From Anomaloglossus baeobatrachus (lineage: Eukaryota > Chordata > Amphibia > Anura > Aromobatidae): a DNA stretch of 64,000 nt. Every line of letters starts with the position of its first letter. The first letter of the stretch is position 1. The notes under the pieces are model-generated. The model was not told the DNA's origin. It made no database searches and saw nothing but the letters and a program-made list of their open reading frames with translations. A program made the position numbers and the translations under genes. The stretch lies in NCBI RefSeq assembly GCF_048569485.1, contig NC_134360.1:188227796-188291795 (forward strand), in the 5' to 3' direction. Shown in pieces: positions 9,445 to 22,206 of this stretch.

Positions 9445-11105
9445 CGGCAGCAGAGTGCCCCCGGGGGAAGGAGGGAGAGCCGGCAGCAGAGTGCCCCCGG
9501 GGGGAAGGAGAGCCGGCAGCAGAGTGCCCCCGGGGGGGAGGAGGGAGAGCCGGCAGCAGAGTGCCCCCGGGGGAAGGAGGGAGAGCCGGCAGCAGAGTGC
9601 CCCCGGGGGAAGGAGGGAGAGCCGGCAGCAGAGTGCCCCCAGGGGGGAGGGAGAGCCGGCAGCAGAGTGCCCCCGGGGGGGAGGAGGGAGAGCCGGCAGC
9701 AGAGTGCCCCCGGGGGAAGGAGGGAGAGCCGGCAGCAGAGTGCCCCCGGGGAAAGGAGGGAGAGCCGGCAGCAGAGTGCCCCCGGGGGGAAGGAGAGCCG
9801 GCAGCAGAGTGCCCCCGGGGGGGAGGAGGGAGAGCCGGCAGCAGAGTGCCCCCGGGGGGGAGGAGGGAGAGCCGGCAGCAGAGTGCCCCCGGGGGGAAGG
9901 AGAGCCGGCAGCAGAGTGCCCCCGGGGGGGAGGAGGGAGAGCCGGCAGCAGAGTGCCCCCGGGGGAAGGAGGGAGAGCCGGCAGCAGAGTGCCCCCGGGG
10001 GAAGGAGGGAGAGCCGGCAGCAGAGTGCCCCCAGGGGGGAGGGAGAGCCGGCAGCAGAGTGCCCCCGGGGGGGAGGAGGGAGAGCCGGCAGCAGAGTGCC
10101 CCCGGGGGAAGGAGGGAGAGCCGGCAGCAGAGTGCCCCCGGGGAAAGGAGGGAGAGCCGGCAGCAGAGTGCCCCCGGGGGGAAGGAGAGCCGGCAGCAGA
10201 GTGCCCCCGGGGGGGAGGAGGGAGAGCCGGCAGCAGAGTGCCCCCGGGGGGGAGGAGGGAGAGCCGGCAGCAGAGTGCCCCCGGGGGGAAGGAGAGCCGG
10301 CAGCAGAGTGCCCCCGGGGGGGAGGAGGGAGAGCCGGCAGCAGAGTGCCCCCGGGGGGAAGGAGAGCCGGCAGCAGAGTGCCCCCGGGGGGGAAGGAGGG
10401 AGAGCCGGCAGCAGAGTGCCCCCGGGGGGAAGGAGAGCCGGCAGCAGAGTGCCCCCGGGGGGGGAGGAGGGAGAGCCGGCAGCAGAGTGCCCCCGGGGGG
10501 GAGGAGGGAGAGCCGGCAGCAGAGTGCCCCCGGGGGGGAGGAGGGAGAGCCGGCAGCAGAGTGCCCCCGGGGGGGAGGAGGGAGAGCCGGCAGCAGAGTG
10601 CCCCCGGGGGGGAGGAGGGAGAGCCGGCAGCAGAGTGCCCCCGGGGGGGAGGAGGGAGAGCCGGCAGCAGAGTGCCCCCGGGGGGGAGGAGGGAGAGCCG
10701 GCAGCAGAGTGCCCCATGAGTGGGGGGAACCGGCACTAGAGTGCAACAGGGGGGAGTGAGAAGGCACTAGAGTGCCCCAGTGGGGGGGTGGGGGCGCAGC
10801 ACCAGAATGCCTCGGGGAGGGATGGGGGAGCGAACACCAGAGGGACCCGGGGAAAGCTGGAGGCAAAGTGCCCCCGGTGGGGGGGTGGGGACAGAGGCGG
10901 TGGCGGGGTGCACCCGGAGGGGTGGGGAGAGAGAGCAGGCGGCATCAGGGTGCCCCCGGTGGGGACAGAGGTGGTGGCGGGGTGCCTCCGGGGGGTGGGG
11001 AGAGAGCCGGCAGTGGCAGGGTGCCCCAGTGGGGGTAGTTGGGAGAGAGCCAGCGTCAGGCCGCTGCCGCCTATATCTACCACCCTCATCCCCGGCAGGG
11101 TGCCC
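9445..11105. repeat. G-rich minisatellite in faf1 intron 1, with 392-bp higher-order repeat
   Basis: Monomers of about 30-38 bases read GCCGGCAGCAGAGTGCCCCC plus a variable G-run and (A)AGGAGGGAGA. The core at 9445-10720 is homogeneous; 10720-11105 decays into looser G-rich units. Monomer variants occur in an 11-unit order that is repeated exactly (about 9510-9901 and 9902-10293), followed by a run of one variant. Diagnostic variants recur 392 bases apart (AGGGGGGAGG at 9641 and 10033; GAAAGG at 9751 and 10143). It begins about 200 bases after the exon 1 donor. The G-runs could form G-quadruplexes. Open frames of 350-515 codons in several frames come from the repeat and are not genes. Confidence 0.95.
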
Positions 11106-12873
11106 CCGGGGCTGGTGAGGGTGGTAGAGATAGGCGGTGGTTCTGCCTCAATCTCTTCCGCCGTCTGTTGGGGAAATCATCTGGATCATTGGGGATGCTT
11201 ATCACTTCCCACACCACCTCCAGACAATGGTCACAGGTGACTTTGTGTTGGGGCATTCTAATCCCACAGACTCCACACATAATTTTGTGATTCCCGAAAA
11301 GTTAAGGTCGTTCTTGTGGTCATCATAAGGCATCATTAGCGGGATCGTCTTGGAGCCGCAAGGCACAGGATACTGTTTCTTCTAATGTAACAAACTCCTC
11401 AGGTCTGACTTTTGGAACTAAGCTTCTAGTTTTCCATGCAGTTTGGGAGGGGTCCGGTGGTCTCCTCGCTGTGAGTAACATTCACGTAGGTAGAAGTGCA
11501 GGTATCCGGGGTCTTGTGCACTTGGTTATGTACCTATCCGGTGTCCAGAGAGACTGTCGGTCATTAGAAGTAATTAATTGGTTGTGTTGTCATTTATTAA
11601 TAAGAGTTTTGCTTTAATTTGGTAATCATTGTGCCGCGTGATTTATTACTTTATTTTTATTACATTATTTTAGATTTCTAGGTTCATTCTTTATTTTATA
11701 TTGCTTTTACATACAATCTAATTACTAGGTTCATTTGTATATTTTTGTATAATTTATTTTTATATATTGTACTTTTTATTTTTTAATCTTGTATATTATT
11801 TATTTCAGTAACATTTCCAGGGACATTGCTCATACGGCTCCTAGATGATCAGGCAGATATAATATTGCCTGCGTTTTCCTTGTGGTCGCCGAGTCTTCGG
11901 CTCACAATGGCGGTATAATTACAGATCATATAGTCAATTCTTTTCTAGTAAGACATGACTGGTCTCTGACCATCATTATATAGGGTAGTGTGCACTGTCT
12001 GTATTGATTCCTGCTTGAACTTCTGTTATTATTGATCGGCTTATGGTAGATCGCTTCTCAGCGTAGGCACCCTGCATTTTTTTTTTTTCTCGACTACACA
12101 ATCTCCGTCCTAAAGGAAACAGAATATAATACACTTAAATCATTCATCTGACTAGCCCATTCGCTTTAATTTGTCCATGTTTTGTCCGTTTAGCCGAGAT
12201 CTCCGGTCTGGATGAGTGCTCAGTCCGGCTGACGATGAGTTACAATGTGTGTGTAGTTTTATTAACTCTTTTACGGCAGAGGTGGTGCAGTATTGCGGTT
12301 TACAGTGGATGATGGCTTTTATTATTTGCCTCATTATTGGACGCTTAGACATTAGCTTCCTTCCTTTTTGCCTGTGTGCGTTACTTCCTTGTTCTTTAAG
12401 GAATCCCAATGTGAACGTCGTTAAAGCAGGTGTTTTTTCTTTTTTTTTTTTTTTTCTCGGGAGATGTCACAAGAAGTAACCCATCCTTTGTTTTGGTCTG
12501 TGGTCCTGGTAACCTTGTCTATAAACCTCATAGTCCAGGTGTAAGATTCTTTGTGCCCGGACCACTTTTTGCATTGTGATTCTTGTATCTCGATCCTCTT
12601 CTTGGGTGTTTGTGACCCGTTTGCTTTTGGAAAATTATAAGCTGCTCTGAAAAGGGAAGCCAATCGCCAGACCAAATTCAATTAAAGGATGAGAGTAAAG
12701 CCACTTGTGCCGCAAGGCACCTGTGTACATCAGAAGGAGCAGGCCGTCTTGCATCATTACTTCTAGTTTCAGTAGACGCAAGAAATTTTATATACATTTT
12801 GTCCTTTCACACTCTACACCTCCTGTGTATGGGTCAGTGATTTGGCTTTTTGTGGAGTGTTGCTTTTGACTTC
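11106..12873. other. faf1 intron 1, no feature recognised
   Basis: AT-rich intronic sequence with T-runs at about 12079-12089 and 12435-12455. No exon, palindromic element or tandem array was seen. Confidence 0.55.
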
Positions 12874-12876
12874 TAA

Positions 12877-13292
12877 GGCTATGTGCCCACAGGAGTTTGT
12901 ACTTGCGGGTGTATCCGCAGGTACGGCCGCAGGTTTCCCGCAGCTGCTCGCCGGAATCCGCAGCTATTTTTAGCTGCGGTAGTACAGCGAAATAGCTGCG
13001 GTAAACCTGCGGACATTCCTGCGGCTTACCTGCGGAAGTCCCGGCCTCTATCTCCATAGTGGAGAGCTGGGATTTTTGCAGGTAATTCTGCAGAAATAAT
13101 TGACATGCAATTACGTGCGGCTGCGGGACATCCACAGCCGCACATAACCGCAGCATGGACACAGCACTCCCCATGTCCCATAGGATAACATTGGGAGTGT
13201 CTGTACATGCTGAAACCTGTGAATTTATCTGGAAAATCCGCGGATTTTCTGCAGATAAATCCGCAGGTTTAATCTCCTGTGGGCACACAGCC
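12877..13292. mobile_element. PIF/Harbinger-like MITE, family B, first of a chain of three
   Basis: Opens GGCTATGTGCCCACAGGAG and closes CTCCTGTGGGCACACAGCC. It follows TAA (12874-12876) and is followed by CAA (13293-13295), probably a mutated TAA. The palindromic interior is rich in CCGCAG/CTGCGG. Sister copies lie at 40736-41149, 50234-50646 and 50704-51075. No transposase is encoded, so it would need enzyme in trans. A 3-bp TWA target duplication is typical of PIF/Harbinger. Confidence 0.8.
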
Positions 13293-13295
13293 CAA

Positions 13296-13830
13296 GGGTG
13301 CTTTCACATCAGCGTTTTTTTGCCGGTTGGCAAAAAGAAACGCAAAACGCATGTGACTGGATCCTGTGGATTGACTGTTGAATGCGTGCAACTGCAATTG
13401 TTATTTTAGTAGATCCTTCTACATAAGATTTGATGCGGCAGGGAAAGAAAGGCAGAAAGAAAGAGACTGCTTTCTGGGCATGCTCAGTACAGAAAACCAG
13501 ATCATGTCTAGCAGGGTCCGGCGACTTCCGGGAATGCAGGATTCGGCATCCATTGAAGTACATTGCAGGTACCGCCGCAATCTAACGGATCCATTGACAG
13601 TATTTTGCCCGAGGACAAAAACGCAACAAGTAGCATTTTTGAAACGCGGTAAAATACCGCAAAACAACGGGCCCTGTGTATGCCGCATGTAACCACATCT
13701 TTCTGCGATTCCATTGCAAATGCATTGAAATGACAACGCATTTGTAAAGGATCCGGTTTGTGTTTTTTTTGGTTTTTTTTTGTTTTTTTTTTTGCTGACT
13801 GGCAAAAAAAACGCTGATGTGAAAGCAGCC
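13296..13830. mobile_element. PIF/Harbinger-like MITE, middle of the chain
   Basis: Opens GGGTGCTTTCACATCAGCG and closes CGCTGATGTGAAAGCAGCC, with about 20-bp imperfect terminal inverted repeats. It shares its left trinucleotide with the previous element and its right TTA (13831-13833) with the next. Confidence 0.8.
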
Positions 13831-13833
13831 TTA

Positions 13834-14209
13834 GGCTATGTGCGCACGTGTGCGTAATTCATGCAGTTACGCTGCGCTCTGCAGCGCAGCGTAACTGCAT
13901 GCGTCCTGCGTCCCCTGCACAATCTATGGAGATTGTGCAGGGGCCGTGCGCACGTGGCGTCTTAGAGCGCAGCGCTTCGGCTGCTGCCCGGAGCGCGCGT
14001 TCTAAGAAGTGACATGTCACTTCTTCCGTGCGCTTTGCCGGCAGCTCCTGCTCTGTCTATGGCAGGAGCTGCAGGCAGAGCGCATGGAATCGGCTTTTTT
14101 TTTTTTCTTTCACTACGGACATTTTCTGCAGCGATTTGAAGCGCACGTGTGCTCTTCAGATCGCTGCAGAAATATCTGCAGTGACTGTACGCAACGTGCG
14201 CACATAGCC
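13834..14209. mobile_element. PIF/Harbinger-like MITE, family A, last of the chain
   Basis: Opens GGCTATGTGCGCACGTG and closes CGTGCGCACATAGCC, flanked on both sides by TTA (13831-13833, 14210-14212). The interior has GCGCAGCGTAACTGCATGCG and a long internal hairpin. Sister copies are at 17804-18156, 24298-24640 and 46982-47357. Confidence 0.85.
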
Positions 14210-14212
14210 TTA

Positions 14213-16199
14213 GCCCTTCTAAGCACTGATTCACATGCCCATGGCCATCCTGCAACCACAAATCTCAAAACTACCAGCCCCATACAAGTCGATTTGGCTG
14301 ATAGTCCAAATCACAAGACTAAAACATCGGGCCTGGGATTGTATTGGTAGTGCAGACAAGAAAAATGTCTGCCATGTGGTTGTGTGAATTAGCCGTAAAG
14401 GCATAAGAGATGAGCCTTGTTCATCGGTCACAGTAGCCCATGACTGCTGGACGGGAGCCTTGTGAGCCTCTTTCATACCAGCGTCCCCTACTCTGATAAC
14501 AATGATGTTGCTTTGGGGCTACAAATCGCAGGAGGCACCAGAGATTCCAACGGTTTGGAGGTGGTTCCCGGTGCTCCTATCCGGCATCCACGGACTACCA
14601 ACAGAGCTGCTAGACACCAGCCATGCAAAAGTATTCACTTATCTCTAAACCAAAACGCTCCACAAAGTAGAGCACCATTTAGGTTCCATGTACTGGGTAC
14701 AACTTTTCTGATGATCTATTAACTGTTGCGTGCAGAGGTGATCCCATTACCTGTATAGGTGACGGATGCAGGATTAGTTGGGGTCCAATGATGGGGGCTG
14801 TGGTGAATAGAGCGCTATTATGTTGATGCATGACCAATGCTCCATTTATTGTCTATGAGATCAGTAATTCGTAGAGAGTGAATGGAACGGACACATACAC
14901 ACTCCTGTGCCATTCACCTGGTGGACATGGGACCTGTGTGCCTAGGATGACTCCCGGCCATCTGATGGTCACTTTCATCAGAAAATGATGTTCTTCATTG
15001 CCGGTGAGGATCACCAATGACTGCACTCTGAAACTGGCATTAATAGCTGCAGTGCATATCTCTGGAGGAGACATTTGCCGGTCTTGTCATCGATAAAGCT
15101 TTTTAATATAAGATAGATGTTAAACAGCTTTATCTTCTCCATGCACGTTGCCCAAATGAAGTTATAGTCATTTAGAAGCTGTAATTTCCACTAGAATCTT
15201 AAGTGACTCTACGTTGGCACTTACGGATGTGATGCTATAATAATCTTGTCTTGATGAAGGCTCTTTAAAATCTTGTCTTTTTATGGTAAAACCATAAGTG
15301 TGAATACGTCATAGACTTGTAGGTTTTGTGTCTTCTGTGTCCCGGGATATTTATATTCTTGGTAAACTTCCTGTTTATTGTTGATGTGCTTTATGGTTTC
15401 CTTGCCATTTGCCTGTCAGTCTTTGCCTAGTTTGTATAACTGACCCTAGTCCTGTTTGATTTGGTCATTTCTTTTTTTTTTTTTTTTATCAAGATCAGAT
15501 ATCGGGGGGGGGATATCACTAGGATCGGCGGGGGTCTGACCAATATTGCCTCTGTCATTTGCTAAAATACATCCGCTCTACTCTGCTTTTCCAGGCAAGC
15601 CTATAATGTGGGGCCATATGGCTGCCCAGTAAAAGCTAAGGCGAGCCAACGGTAACAGAGTGGAAATGGGATTTCCAGTTCTACTGGGCTAAACTTGCAG
15701 TGTCATAGGGATGTATGGTGTGGAAGTTCTGATCAGTACAACCATAAGGTCCATATAATACATCTGTAATACGTCCTATTAGTTCTCCGTTAATACTTGG
15801 AATCTATATGAATTTTTTGAGCACATAAGAATTTTTCATTCCCCTGTATCTATACGCACCAACAACACTGGTTGGACAGAATACATTGTCACATTTTATT
15901 GATTGAGAATTCCAGTACTCAATACCTTTTCAGGAGGAATAACAGAGGAACTGCCCGTATGTTCTGTACTTCATGGGAAATACAAATATTTATTAACGTA
16001 ACATGTCAGCTTTCTATTAGTGTGTGTGTGTGTGTGTATGTGTATGTATGTGAATATATATATATATTTGAGCAGGTGTGCTCAAAATGGAAATGTTCAA
16101 TATTTCAACACCCTTGATTTTTTTTATTTTCTTTAAAGAAGCATTCCTATTATGTCTTCATTATTATTTTACTAAACCTTTTGTACATGTGTTCTGTAA
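14213..16199. other. faf1 intron 1, no gene; microsatellite near 16020
   Basis: No exon recognised. A T-tract lies at 15474-15487 and a compound (GT)n-(TA)n microsatellite at 16020-16067. The block at 14830-15080 reads like an old repeat but could not be matched to anything else here. Confidence 0.5.
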
Positions 16200-16770
16200 A
16201 GGGTGATATACACGAGATGACGGATCGTGCGATGCATCGTCTGAGTCACGGTTTTCGTGACGCACATCCGGCATCATACACGACATCGTCTCGTGTGAAA
16301 CCTCTGAGCGACGCAGTATCGCTCACAAATTGTGAGTCGTGTACTCGCCGCTCCGTTTCATAATATTGTTTATTTTTACTTGTGCCGGTTGTTTATCGTT
16401 CCCATGGTAGCACACGGCGCTCAGTGTGACACCACGGGAGCGATGAACTCTGCTTACCTGCGTCCCACGGCTCCCGCTGGCTATGCGGAAAGAAAGAGGT
16501 GGGCGGGATGTTTACATCCCGCTCATCTCCGCCCCTCCTCTTCTATTGGCCGGCAGCTGTGTGACGTCGTTGTGACGCCGAACGTCCCTCCCCATTCAGG
16601 AAGTGGACGTGCGCCGCCCACAGCAAGGTCGCTCAGCATGTAAGTACGTGTGACAGGGGTTTCACGACTTTGTGCGAGATGGACAGCGATTTACCCGTGA
16701 CGCACAAACGACGGGGGCGGGTACGATCGATTGTGAAATCGCACAATCGGTCGTCCCGTGTAAAGCAGGC
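16200..16770. mobile_element. Degraded MITE ending TTTACACGGGACGAC (read inward)
   Basis: The right end GTCCCGTGTAAAGCAGGC is followed by TTA. The left end (GGGTGATATACACGAGATGACGGATCG) matches it only loosely. The interior has CpG-rich hairpins such as TCGATTGTGAAATCGCACAATCGG. Probably an old relative of the PIF-like MITEs. Confidence 0.5.
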
Positions 16771-17800
16771 TTAAGTATAAGCAAATACTGACCGATCCCC
16801 ATGTACCCCGGTTTCCAGCGCCGCTCCAGTCCTCTTCTCAGTCATGACTACAGTTTCCCACCTTCCGGATCACACAAAGGTTGATGCATGCTCTGGAAGT
16901 CACTTTTACAATGTAAATCTATGGATCATCTGAATGAGGCTTCATCAACTTACATTGTAAGACCATAGAATCTATCATCCGAGAGAAACGAGTGGATTTA
17001 TTGTAATGACACTCTGATCAAACTCTGATCAGTGTCAGCGTAGCGTGATCTGACTCTCAGATGATCGCACAGTGTGAGGAGAAGGTGGAGGAAGTTTGTT
17101 CTCCATCTTCTCCGTGTGCTCTGGTCCTATCATTGGAGAGAATCCTCCTGAGCCAGTGGAAAGCAGACTGTGCAGTCCAATGTTTTGCATGCACCCATTG
17201 ACTTTCATGGTCAAGTCTCATCCAGTTGACGCTTATAATCACAGCATCCTGCAAATTTTATTTTTTCTCATGCGGAATTGGGATGAAAGTTTGCCAAGAT
17301 AAAGAATAAAGATCTGCTATGAATTTTAGGTTTAGCAGTGAGGTCCTGCTATTATTTCAGTAGTGACCGCTTCTGGATCTTCACTGATGGGGCTTGGCCT
17401 TGCTATTTAAATATGCTGTCACTCTCTAACACTTTCCACACGTGCTCTGGTAACACATGACTAGGAGAGTGTGTGAAGGGCCCAGTCCTCTGATGGCCGC
17501 TTTATTCCGGGTCCCTGCCGCTCTGCTCTCAATCTAGTGTCAACACATGATCAGATCAAAGACTGAAAGCAAAGCGTCAGGGGCTTGAAATGGAGCAGCG
17601 ATCAGTGGATGGTGGCACATGACTTCGGCACTAAATTAGTAAATTGTATAGATAGTGATTTACAGCTGATTTGGGTATAACAAGGAAAATCTAATGTTGT
17701 ATTGGTAATGATCCATTACTAGCCGCACAGTTTTCTGTTGCACTGCCAGCCATGTGTCCCTACCTACATAGCTGTATCCAAATGAGCTTTCAGCAAAATG
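16771..17800. other. faf1 intron 1; possible old palindromic repeat near 16900-17260
   Basis: Phrases such as GAGAAGGTGGAGGAA...TTCTCCATCTTCTCC and repeated GATCATCTGA motifs suggest a worn MITE, but no ends or target duplication were found. No exon was seen. Confidence 0.4.
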
Positions 17801-17803
17801 TTA

Positions 17804-18156
17804 GGGTATGTGCGCACGTTGCGTACTAGCCCAGCACCGTAAAAGGTGCGCTTCAGAGCGCAGCTGAAAAGCTCCGTTCTGAAGCGCATGGTGCCGGCGA
17901 GAACGTGCGCTCTGCCTGCAGCTCCTGCCATAGACAGAGCAGGAGCTGCCAGCAAAGCGCACGGAAGAAGTGACATGTCACTTCTTTTTGCGCAGCGCTT
18001 CGGCTACTGCCGAAGCGCTGCGCTCTGAGACGCCACGTGCGCACGGCCCCTGCACAATCTCCATAGACTGTGCAGGGGACGCAGGACGCATGTAGTTACG
18101 CTGCGCTGCAAAGCGCAGCGTAACTGCATGAATTTACGCAACGTGCGCACATAGCC
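17804..18156. mobile_element. PIF/Harbinger-like MITE, family A
   Basis: Opens GGGTATGTGCGCACGTTGCG and closes CGCAACGTGCGCACATAGCC between two TTA trinucleotides (17801-17803, 18157-18159). It is in the opposite orientation to 13834-14209 and shares its internal blocks, for example GCAGGAGCTGC and GAAGTGACATGTCACTTC. Confidence 0.85.
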
Positions 18157-18159
18157 TTA

Positions 18160-18763
18160 CGGTGGAACCTTGGTTTACGACTAACTTGGTTTGAGAGCGT
18201 TTTGCAAGACGAGCAAAGCTTTTTACAAATTTGTAACTTGGTTTAAGAGCAATGCTTTGCAATAAGAGCAATTTCCCACCGTGCACACTTCCGGTTCTAT
18301 CCTTTCATCGCTCTCTGACCCTTTGTGGAGGTAATTTTCTGTCCATATGTACTGTATACAGTACACCATTGTACAGTACAGTATATACTATATAGCATGT
18401 CTATCAATTTGCATGTGTGGATACAGTAGTGTACTCTTTTGGCTAACCAGTGCAGCACATTGCTTATACTGTATCTCCCCACACCAACAATTCTATTGGA
18501 AGCTAATATGTAGTTTAATTTGTTTTGCTTTTTACTGTACAGTATTTTGTATTAGTGTACTGTAATAATTTTATATGAATACAGGACATTATTTTGTATT
18601 ACTGTAATAAGTTTGTATAAATACAGTAAATATTGTTGGGTTGTGGAACGGATTGTCTGCGTTTCAATTATTTTCTATGGGTAAATTCGCTTTGATATAA
18701 GAGTAACTTGGTTTAAGAGCACACTCCTGGAACAAATTATGCTCGTAATCCAAGGTTCCACTG
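18160..18763. mobile_element. DNA transposon MITE with CAGTGGAACCTTGG ends
   Basis: The left end CGGTGGAACCTTGGTTTACGA is complementary to the right end AATCCAAGGTTCCACTG. TTA lies on both sides (18157-18159, 18764-18766), the left one shared with the family A MITE. Internal copies of AACTTGGTTT(A/G)AGAGC occur in both halves. The interior (18300-18620) is AT-rich with many ACAGTA motifs. TA-flanked Tc1/mariner is the alternative to a TTA duplication. Confidence 0.75.
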
Positions 18764-18818
18764 TTATTTCATCTGTTTGGTAACCGGGTTCAATTGGAGG
18801 AACTGTTTGGATGATGAT

Positions 18819-19076
18819 TAGTGATGAGCGGGCACTGCCATGCTCGGGAGCTTTGTACTCGTAACAAGCAGTTGGCCGCTCGGATAGGCACGACTCATTT
18901 ATCCGAGTGTAATGGAACTCAATGGGGGACATAAGCATTTTTCCTGAAGATTTCCTAGAAAAATGCTTGAGTGAGTCCCCATTGACTTCCATTATACTTG
19001 GTACACGAGTTGCGTCCATCCGAGCGTCCATGCTCATTACAAGACCCTGAGCCATGGTACTGCTCTCTTATCACTG
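18819..19076. mobile_element. hAT-like MITE (TAGTGATGAGCGG family)
   Basis: A palindrome of about 258 bases opening TAGTGATGAGCGGGCACTGCC and closing with the imperfect complement. The flanking octamers ATGATGAT and GTGAAGAT agree at 6 of 8 positions, as expected for an old 8-bp duplication. The family recurs at 22207-23429, 42984-43209 and, as pieces, near 25861-25940, 26818-26900 and 48520-48600. Confidence 0.75.
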
Positions 19077-21201
19077 GTGAAGATATTTAATCAATACAAG
19101 GTGCAGACAACAAACATCATTATTATCCAGTGATGACAATGGCCGAGCTGTGACAACTCTTGTCTTTTTCATGACAAATAAAGGATTGTCGTACATGGTA
19201 TTTAAAGGGAGTTATATAATATTCCAGGAGTATTTCATGTCTCTTGCCCGGTTTTACACATCCACCTTTCGTGGTCTGCGTACGGACAGACTGCAGGTCT
19301 CCTGCCCAAATTCAAGGACCTCATGGGAATATATGAGGCGGCTGGGTTGGATCAGGCGACCAGTGACCGGTCCATACATCGTGGTCTGTACTGGGATGAT
19401 GAAACCAGTCTAAGGAAACAACCCCACTAAAGTTTGATTAGGGTAGGCTTGGATGACACACTATCAATCTAGGACCTGCGGATCCGATTGGCAAACCATA
19501 ACTGAACCTGGATTATAGTACTATATGGACTTCAGCATCGAATGCAAGGATTCGGCTGAGATATCAAAGACTACCTAAGGAAGGAATCCAGCTTGGGACA
19601 GTCCAGTCCAGTCCCCGGACTACAAGCTTTGCGGCCCTCAGACAGCTTCCTAAATCTGGTGTTATTCCATTCTCGGTGGGTGCCCGCTGAAAGCGGGGTG
19701 CTGCTGGTTTGGAGTAAGTAGCCCTGGAAGCTCTGAGGCACGGACATTCTAATCCCTGGTGAGCCAGCGGAAGGGTGAGAAACTATTGCCGGTTACATTC
19801 TGTGGTTTTGCTGGTTATGTGCTATGTGACGTTAATTGTTTGGGGATCCAATAAAGTCTTAATATTGTGGTTCCCGCACCCTGTGTTGTCTGAGTAGTGT
19901 TCCGCCCATGGATAAGGAGGTTGGGCGTTAAGTTGGGATGAGCCCTGGGCCTTGCTGTCTTTCTAAAGGCGGCCGGGCCAGCGGACGAGAGCACCCACTG
20001 ACCCCCGTGTCTCCACATATCCTCAGGAGGTGTATGCCGGCAGTGGTCACAGTCAGGATGACTGTCTGGGCATCTGTCCTCCATAGGGACCCATAGTAAA
20101 ATATATTTCTGTGCAGTAAAGTTCAGTCCGTTGCTGTTTCCTATAGAGTTAACAGTGTGAAATGCATAACTGCCACGGAGGCCAAAAGAGCGTACCTGTG
20201 GTCATCATCTGGGTAAATGACTGCCTATCATAACATTAAAGTATACTTCAGGGAAATGCTCCCGACATATAGGCTAAGTGCACAGATTAGTGCAGTGCTG
20301 TGTATTCACCCTTTGTACATGGAGCTGCAGTATGGAGCCAGCGCTGCATCCATAGGATCAGAACCACTCACAATGTAATCAATTACGCAGGACAGAAATA
20401 AAAGCTTTCCGAGATCACCGCTTCAAGCAGCAGCACTGGCTACATGTGCTTTTTTTATTTTTAGCCAAAAAACTAGAAGTGGAGGCAAAAAAGGGGAAGC
20501 ACAGTCCAGTCTAGAAGTTTTTGGATGGTGACAGAATTTCTAAATTTTGCCTCCGTGCAGTGATGTACTGATATGTATCTGGCCTTAGGCTGCATTCACA
20601 TGTCCATGATTTCCGGGCCAGTCTGCTGACCCAAACGCAAAAGCCTTAGGAGACCCACGAACATGTGGCTGTGACCTTGCTAAAAGCAGAAAGGGCCCAG
20701 AAATGACTGATGACAGCTGACGTAAAGACCCTGCAAAGTGTTTCTAGAAAGGAGGCTCAGTATTTGGTGACGTCTTTGTGCTCATTGACTGCGAAGTGTT
20801 TACATCCAAGAATTAGAAATAATATAATGAACTTACCATTGTCCAATCCCTTTTTAAGCTTGTGAAAATGGAGGGACTACATGAAATCTGTCTTTACTTC
20901 CGATTTGGTTAATGCAACATTTTTTTTTTTCCTACAATTATTAATGTTTTCTGCGTTTTTTACAAAAAAGAATAGCAAAACAACATCATCATCACACGTG
21001 TTACATATCAATTTGTCTAAAATCCAATGCACTGGAGAACATAGAACGTTTTGTAATTAATCCGCTCAATATTGAATATTCTTCCGACCTAAAAGTATAA
21101 ATGTTTCTTTTTTAATACTTTTCCTCTTTAACATCCAGTGCATCATATGTTGTCAGACTTCCTTGTCTGAACTGGACCTAAAGTAATTTTGCACGTACAT
21201 C
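19077..21201. other. faf1 intron 1, no gene recognised
   Basis: No exon or complete element seen. The section at 20587-20720 (GGCTGCATTCACATGTCC) looks like one end of a decayed MITE. Confidence 0.5.
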
Positions 21202-22139
21202 TACAGTACAGACAAAGTTTGGAGACACCTTCTCATATCTAGAACAACTGTTAAGAGGAGACTTTGTGCAGCAGGCCTTCATGGTAAAATAGCTGCTAGG
21301 AAACCACTGCTAAGGACAGGCAACAAGCAGAAGAGACTTGTTTGGGCTAAAGAACACAAGGAATGGACATTAGACCAGTGGAAATCTGTGCTTTGGTCTG
21401 ATGAGTCCAAATTTGAGATCTTTGGATCCAACCACCGTGTCTTTGTAGAAAAGGTGAATGGATGGACTCTACATGGCTGGTTCCCACCGTGAAGCATGGA
21501 GGAGGAGGTGTGATGGTGTGGGGGTGCTTTGCTGGGGACACTGTTGGGGATTTATTCAAAATTGAAGGCATACAGAACCAGCATGGCTACCACAGCATCT
21601 TGCAGCGGCGTGCTATTCCATCCGGTTTGCGTTTAGTTGGACCATCATTTATTTTTCAACAGGTCAATGACCCCAAACACACCTCCAGGCTGTGTAAGGG
21701 CTATTTGACTAAGAAGGAGAGTGATGGGGTGCTACGCCAGATGACCTGGCCTCCACAGTCACCAGACCTGAACCCAATCGAGATGGTGTCGGGTGAGCTG
21801 GACCGCAGAGTGAAGGAAAAAGGGCCAACAACTGCTAAGCATCTCTGGGAACTCCTTCAAGACTGTTGGAAAACCATTTCCGGTGACTACCTCTTGAAGC
21901 TCATCAAGAGAATGCCAAGAGTGTGCAAAGCAGTAATCAAAGCAAAAGGTGGCCACTTTGAAGAAACTAGAATATAAGACATATTTTCAGTTGTTTCACA
22001 CTTTTTTAAGTATTTTATTCCACATGTGTTAATTCATAGTTTTGATGCCTTCAATGTGAATCTACAATTTTCAGAGTCATGAAAATAAAGAAAACTCTTT
22101 GAATGAGAAGGTGTGTCCAAACTTTTGGTCTGTACTGTA
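21202..22139 (+). mobile_element. Tc1-like transposon, internally deleted, transposase C-terminal part
   Basis: Inverted ends TACAGTACAGACAAAGTTTG and its near-complement CAAACTTTTGGTCTGTACTG bound 938 bases, with TA at each tip as expected for Tc1/mariner. Full Tc1 elements are about 1.6 kb; here the left inverted repeat runs almost directly into mid-transposase. The DDE catalytic signature is all present: WSDESKFE (about 21397-21420), NDPKHTS and PDLNPIE in the frame ending at 21977. The paired N-terminal DNA-binding domain is gone, and there is a frameshift near 21455-21465, before VVP-type TVKHGGGGVMVWG. Non-autonomous remnant. Confidence 0.92.
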
Positions 22140-22206
22140 TGTGCCTAAAGTTTGGATAAGAACATAGCCTGGATTGGGAAATAGCATGGCCATGCTGCGT
22201 GTCAAC

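Noticed and set aside
9231-10866. Open frames of 350-515 codons next to faf1 exon 1 (GRRESRQQSAPG-type repeats)
   Set aside because: Both strands and several frames are open because of the G-rich minisatellite; faf1 splices at 9237.
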